Shown here one piece after another: positions 61,426 through 64,000 of a DNA stretch of 64,000 nt. The position numbers were made by a program, and so were the translations under genes. The notes beneath the pieces were generated by a model. The model had not been told where the DNA came from, did not search any database, and saw only the letters and a list, made by a program, of their open reading frames with translations. Source of the DNA: Parabacteroides merdae ATCC 43184 (GTDB taxonomy: Bacteria > Bacteroidota > Bacteroidia > Bacteroidales > Tannerellaceae); NCBI RefSeq assembly GCF_025151215.1, contig NZ_CP102286.1:4154001-4218000 (forward strand). Reading direction: 5' to 3'. Within the stretch, counting starts at the first letter, position 1; each line of letters starts with the position of its first letter.

Positions 61426-63993
61426 ATGAAAGAAAAACTACTCTACTTAATGCTGATACTATTTGTGTCTGCGTCAGTGTTTGCGCAAACCGGAGGTGGA
61501 TCAGCCGCCTTTACAATTAAGGGCCAAGTAGTCGACTCTCTATCCAATGAGTCCGTACCTTATGCCACGTTGAGGATAGCTTTGGCTTCCGCACCGCAGA
61601 ATCCTGTGAAATTGTTGGCTTGTGATGATGATGGCAAGTTTACGGCAACGATGAACAAGCCGGGTAAGTATGTGATGACAATGGAATCTTTAGGGAAAGT
61701 GCCTGCCAAGAAAACATTTACATTGTCGGAGAGCAAGAAAGTCGTGAATTTCGGTAAGTTGTTTATGCATGACGATACGCAGCAGTTAAAAGAGGTTACC
61801 GTAACAGCCCAAAAGCCGTTGGTGAAGGTGGAAGTCGATAAATTGACTTATAGCCTGGAAGACGACCCGGAAGCTAAAACCAGCAATGCGTTGGAAATGT
61901 TCCGTAAGGTTCCGATGGTCACGGTGGATGGCGAGGATAAAATCCAGTTGAAAGGATCTTCCAATTATAAAATCTATATGAATGGCAAACCCTCCAATTT
62001 ATTGAGTGGCGACAACGCATCCGATGTATTGAAAAGTATGCCGGCCAGCTCGATCAAGAACATCGAGGTCATTACCGATCCTGGTTCCAAGTATGATGCA
62101 GAAGGGGTTGGAGGTATTATCAATATCATTACGACCAAGAACGCATTGCAAGGATATACGGGAACGATTCGTGCCAATGCCAGTACGCTGGGTAGCTTTG
62201 GTGGCGGTGGTTATGTTTCGATGAAGGCAGGAAAGTTCGGTATTACTGCGAATTATGGCTATAACTACCGTAATTCCCCCTGGAATGATACCTATTCGAT
62301 GCGAGATGAGGAAGAAGCGAAATACCAGCAGGGTGACGAGACTTTTACCCGTCCGTCTTCTTTGTTGAATGAGCATGGACGCAGCAAAAACAAAGGGCCG
62401 TTCCAATACGGTTATTTGGAAGGTAGCTATGAGATCGATACGTTGAACTTATTAAGTGTAGGTGTCAATTTGTTCCGGGGAAAATCAACTAATCTCTCCG
62501 AATTGATTGCGGATAAGGTCAATCGGACCGATCTGACAAATGGGGAACCGACAACGATGTATTCTTATAAACGTTATTCGGATTCAAAAGGAACATTCGG
62601 CTCTACAGACGTCAATGTCGATTTCCAGCATTCAACCAGTAAGAAGGATGAATTGCTGACTTTGTCCTACCGCTTCAGCCAATCCCCCAATGACAATGAA
62701 GGGCATTCCCGGCTTGAAGATCTGGAAGGGGTTTATAGCCAGGCTTACCGCTATCCTAACTGGAATATTAATGATGCTTCAACGACGGAACACACGGCAC
62801 AGGTCGATTATACGACTCCTTTGTTTAAAGATCAGACATTGGAAGCCGGTGTGAAATATATAAATCGCCAGAGCAAGAGTAATACATTGGAACAGGTGAA
62901 GGATTCTTTAAATGCCTGGCAGGATATTTCGCAGCGTAATAGTGACTTCCGTCATACTCAGCATATTTATTCCGCTTATTTGGGATATATGGTCAAGTTC
63001 AATAAATTCGGGGCTAAAGCAGGTGTCCGTGCGGAAGGAACCAGCTTGAATGCGGAGTTTGCCAAGGCGCCGGAAGAAAACTTCAAAACAAATTACTTTG
63101 ACGTTGTCCCGAATGCGACATTGACTTACCAGTTAGACATGTCTTCACAGTTACGTTTAGGATACAATATGCGTATCCAGCGTCCGGGGATCTGGTATCT
63201 GAATCCGTATTTGAATAACATCGACCCGCAGCGTATCTCGCAAGGTAATCCGAATCTGGATTCGGAAAAGAGTAATAATGTGAACTTCAACTTTAGTAAG
63301 TTTGCACAGAAGTTCAGTATAAATGCAAGTTTGAGCTATACATTTGTTAATAATGCGATTGAAAGATATACAATAATTGCCAACTTCCCGGAATCCGATC
63401 CGCTTTCTCAATATAACGGAGCTTCTTATAGCACTTATGGAAATATGGGAAAACGTCAGCAGGTCGGATTGTTCCTGTATGGCAGTTGGAATCCGGTTCC
63501 TCTGTTCCGTATCTATATGAACGGTGGGTTGGATTATACGAATATCGACAGCAAAAAGTCATTGGGACTGACAAAGGATGGTGTGGCTGGCCGAATCTTT
63601 GCAGGGACACAGTTTAATTTGCCGAAAGATTTTCGTATTAATTTGCATGGTGGTTATTTCAGTCCGTGGATTCAATTGCAGGGAAAACAATCTCCTTTCT
63701 ACTTTGCAGGTCTGAATATCAGTAAGGATTTCCTGAAAAAGAAACTCTCCGTTTCTTTGGGTGCACAGAACCCGTTCTGGAAAACCATGAAGATGGAATC
63801 GACTACGACAGGTGAAGGTTTTGTGGACCGTTCTACTACTTGGCGTCATGCCCGTGAGTTCCGTTTGAGCGTCTCTTACCGTTTCGGTACGATGAAAGGC
63901 CAGATCAAGAAAGTGCGCCGCGGTATCAGCAACGACGATACTAAAGGCGGTGGAGAAGGCAATAACGCCGGTGGCGGTGAACAGGCAATGTAG
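61426..63993 (+). CDS. TonB-dependent outer membrane beta-barrel receptor
   Basis: 855 residues. Signal peptide MKEKLLYLMLILFVSASVFA, a carboxypeptidase-regulatory-like domain (about 28-120, TIKGQVVDSLSNESVPYATL), a plug (KTSNALEMFRKVPMVTVDGE, NYKIYMNGKPSNLL, IKNIEVITDPGSKYDAEGVG, GIINIITTKNA) and a barrel of the outer-membrane beta-barrel family. The C-terminus does not end in the usual aromatic but carries a basic and then Gly-rich tail (GTMKGQIKKVRRGISNDDTK, then GGGEGNNAGGGEQAM), presumably periplasmic or unstructured. It has the same domain order as the receptor at 4364 and likewise no SusD partner. The substrate is unknown. Confidence 0.88.
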   Translation: MKEKLLYLMLILFVSASVFAQTGGGSAAFTIKGQVVDSLSNESVPYATLRIALASAPQNPVKLLACDDDGKFTATMNKPGKYVMTMESLGKVPAKKTFTLSESKKVVNFGKLFMHDDTQQLKEVTVTAQKPLVKVEVDKLTYSLEDDPEAKTSNALEMFRKVPMVTVDGEDKIQLKGSSNYKIYMNGKPSNLLSGDNASDVLKSMPASSIKNIEVITDPGSKYDAEGVGGIINIITTKNALQGYTGTIRANASTLGSFGGGGYVSMKAGKFGITANYGYNYRNSPWNDTYSMRDEEEAKYQQGDETFTRPSSLLNEHGRSKNKGPFQYGYLEGSYEIDTLNLLSVGVNLFRGKSTNLSELIADKVNRTDLTNGEPTTMYSYKRYSDSKGTFGSTDVNVDFQHSTSKKDELLTLSYRFSQSPNDNEGHSRLEDLEGVYSQAYRYPNWNINDASTTEHTAQVDYTTPLFKDQTLEAGVKYINRQSKSNTLEQVKDSLNAWQDISQRNSDFRHTQHIYSAYLGYMVKFNKFGAKAGVRAEGTSLNAEFAKAPEENFKTNYFDVVPNATLTYQLDMSSQLRLGYNMRIQRPGIWYLNPYLNNIDPQRISQGNPNLDSEKSNNVNFNFSKFAQKFSINASLSYTFVNNAIERYTIIANFPESDPLSQYNGASYSTYGNMGKRQQVGLFLYGSWNPVPLFRIYMNGGLDYTNIDSKKSLGLTKDGVAGRIFAGTQFNLPKDFRINLHGGYFSPWIQLQGKQSPFYFAGLNISKDFLKKKLSVSLGAQNPFWKTMKMESTTTGEGFVDRSTTWRHAREFRLSVSYRFGTMKGQIKKVRRGISNDDTKGGGEGNNAGGGEQAM

Positions 63994-64000
63994 AAATTTA

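Overview
The window is a contiguous piece of a Bacteroidales chromosome, most likely Parabacteroides or a close Bacteroides relative. Three things support this: SusC/SusD outer-membrane pairs, Bacteroidales-only families (DUF4468, DUF1735, DUF3823, DUF2721, FimB/Mfa2-like), and repeated occurrence of the phylum promoter -7 box TAnnTTTG, several times with a TTG/TTTG -33 box 19-20 bp upstream. It is mostly ordinary core genome. No insertion sequence, prophage, CRISPR array or rRNA was found.

Layout. 1-4.3 kb: rpsT (partial), tRNA-Glu, a DUF2721 membrane protein, recO, tRNA-Arg, two lipoproteins and a sugar isomerase-like protein. 4.4-14.5 kb: an outer-membrane beta-barrel receptor, a gene-free stretch with a probable invertible promoter, then an enzyme-less SusC/SusD/DUF1735 surface locus. 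14.5-27.6 kb: a remnant of a response regulator, then ddh, lgt, an A-type flavoprotein, nagB, a TPR protein, topA, argS, HU, two overlapping rhomboid proteases and an EEP-domain protein. 27.6-32.4 kb: two DUF4468 proteins and the secDF fusion. 32.5-38.9 kb: a complete histidine-to-glutamate operon (hutU, glutamate formimidoyltransferase, hutI, cyclodeaminase, hutH). 39-47.5 kb: an Mrp ATPase, trmB, three tandem identical tRNA-Asn genes, a PfkB kinase, an S41 protease, an M50-like membrane metalloprotease and two paralogous metallophosphoesterases. 47.5-59.6 kb: a broken Fic gene and a polysaccharide utilization locus (PUL) on the minus strand: ECF sigma, FecR anti-sigma, SusC with STN domain, SusD, DUF3823 lipoprotein, GH130, GH2. 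59.6-64 kb: a nested-palindrome intergenic region, a periplasmic nitroreductase and a second beta-barrel receptor.

The 47.9-59.6 kb PUL is self-contained. A glycan bound by SusD and imported by SusC should signal through the STN domain to FecR and the sigma factor, while GH130 and GH2 (mannoside-type families) process it. The SusC at 7.7 kb lacks an STN domain and a linked sigma factor. Its promoter instead lies just inside a perfect 15-bp inverted repeat, which suggests phase variation.

The least explained sequence is non-coding. A dispersed element occurs at 21.69-22.20 kb and 60.13-60.48 kb, with a shared 22-nt end, ATGATAG/CTATCAT palindromic arms and three 23-bp iteron-like repeats. The second copy sits inside two further layers of inverted repeats. 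Two genes (a response regulator and a Fic protein) have each lost their catalytic core by an apparently in-frame internal deletion.
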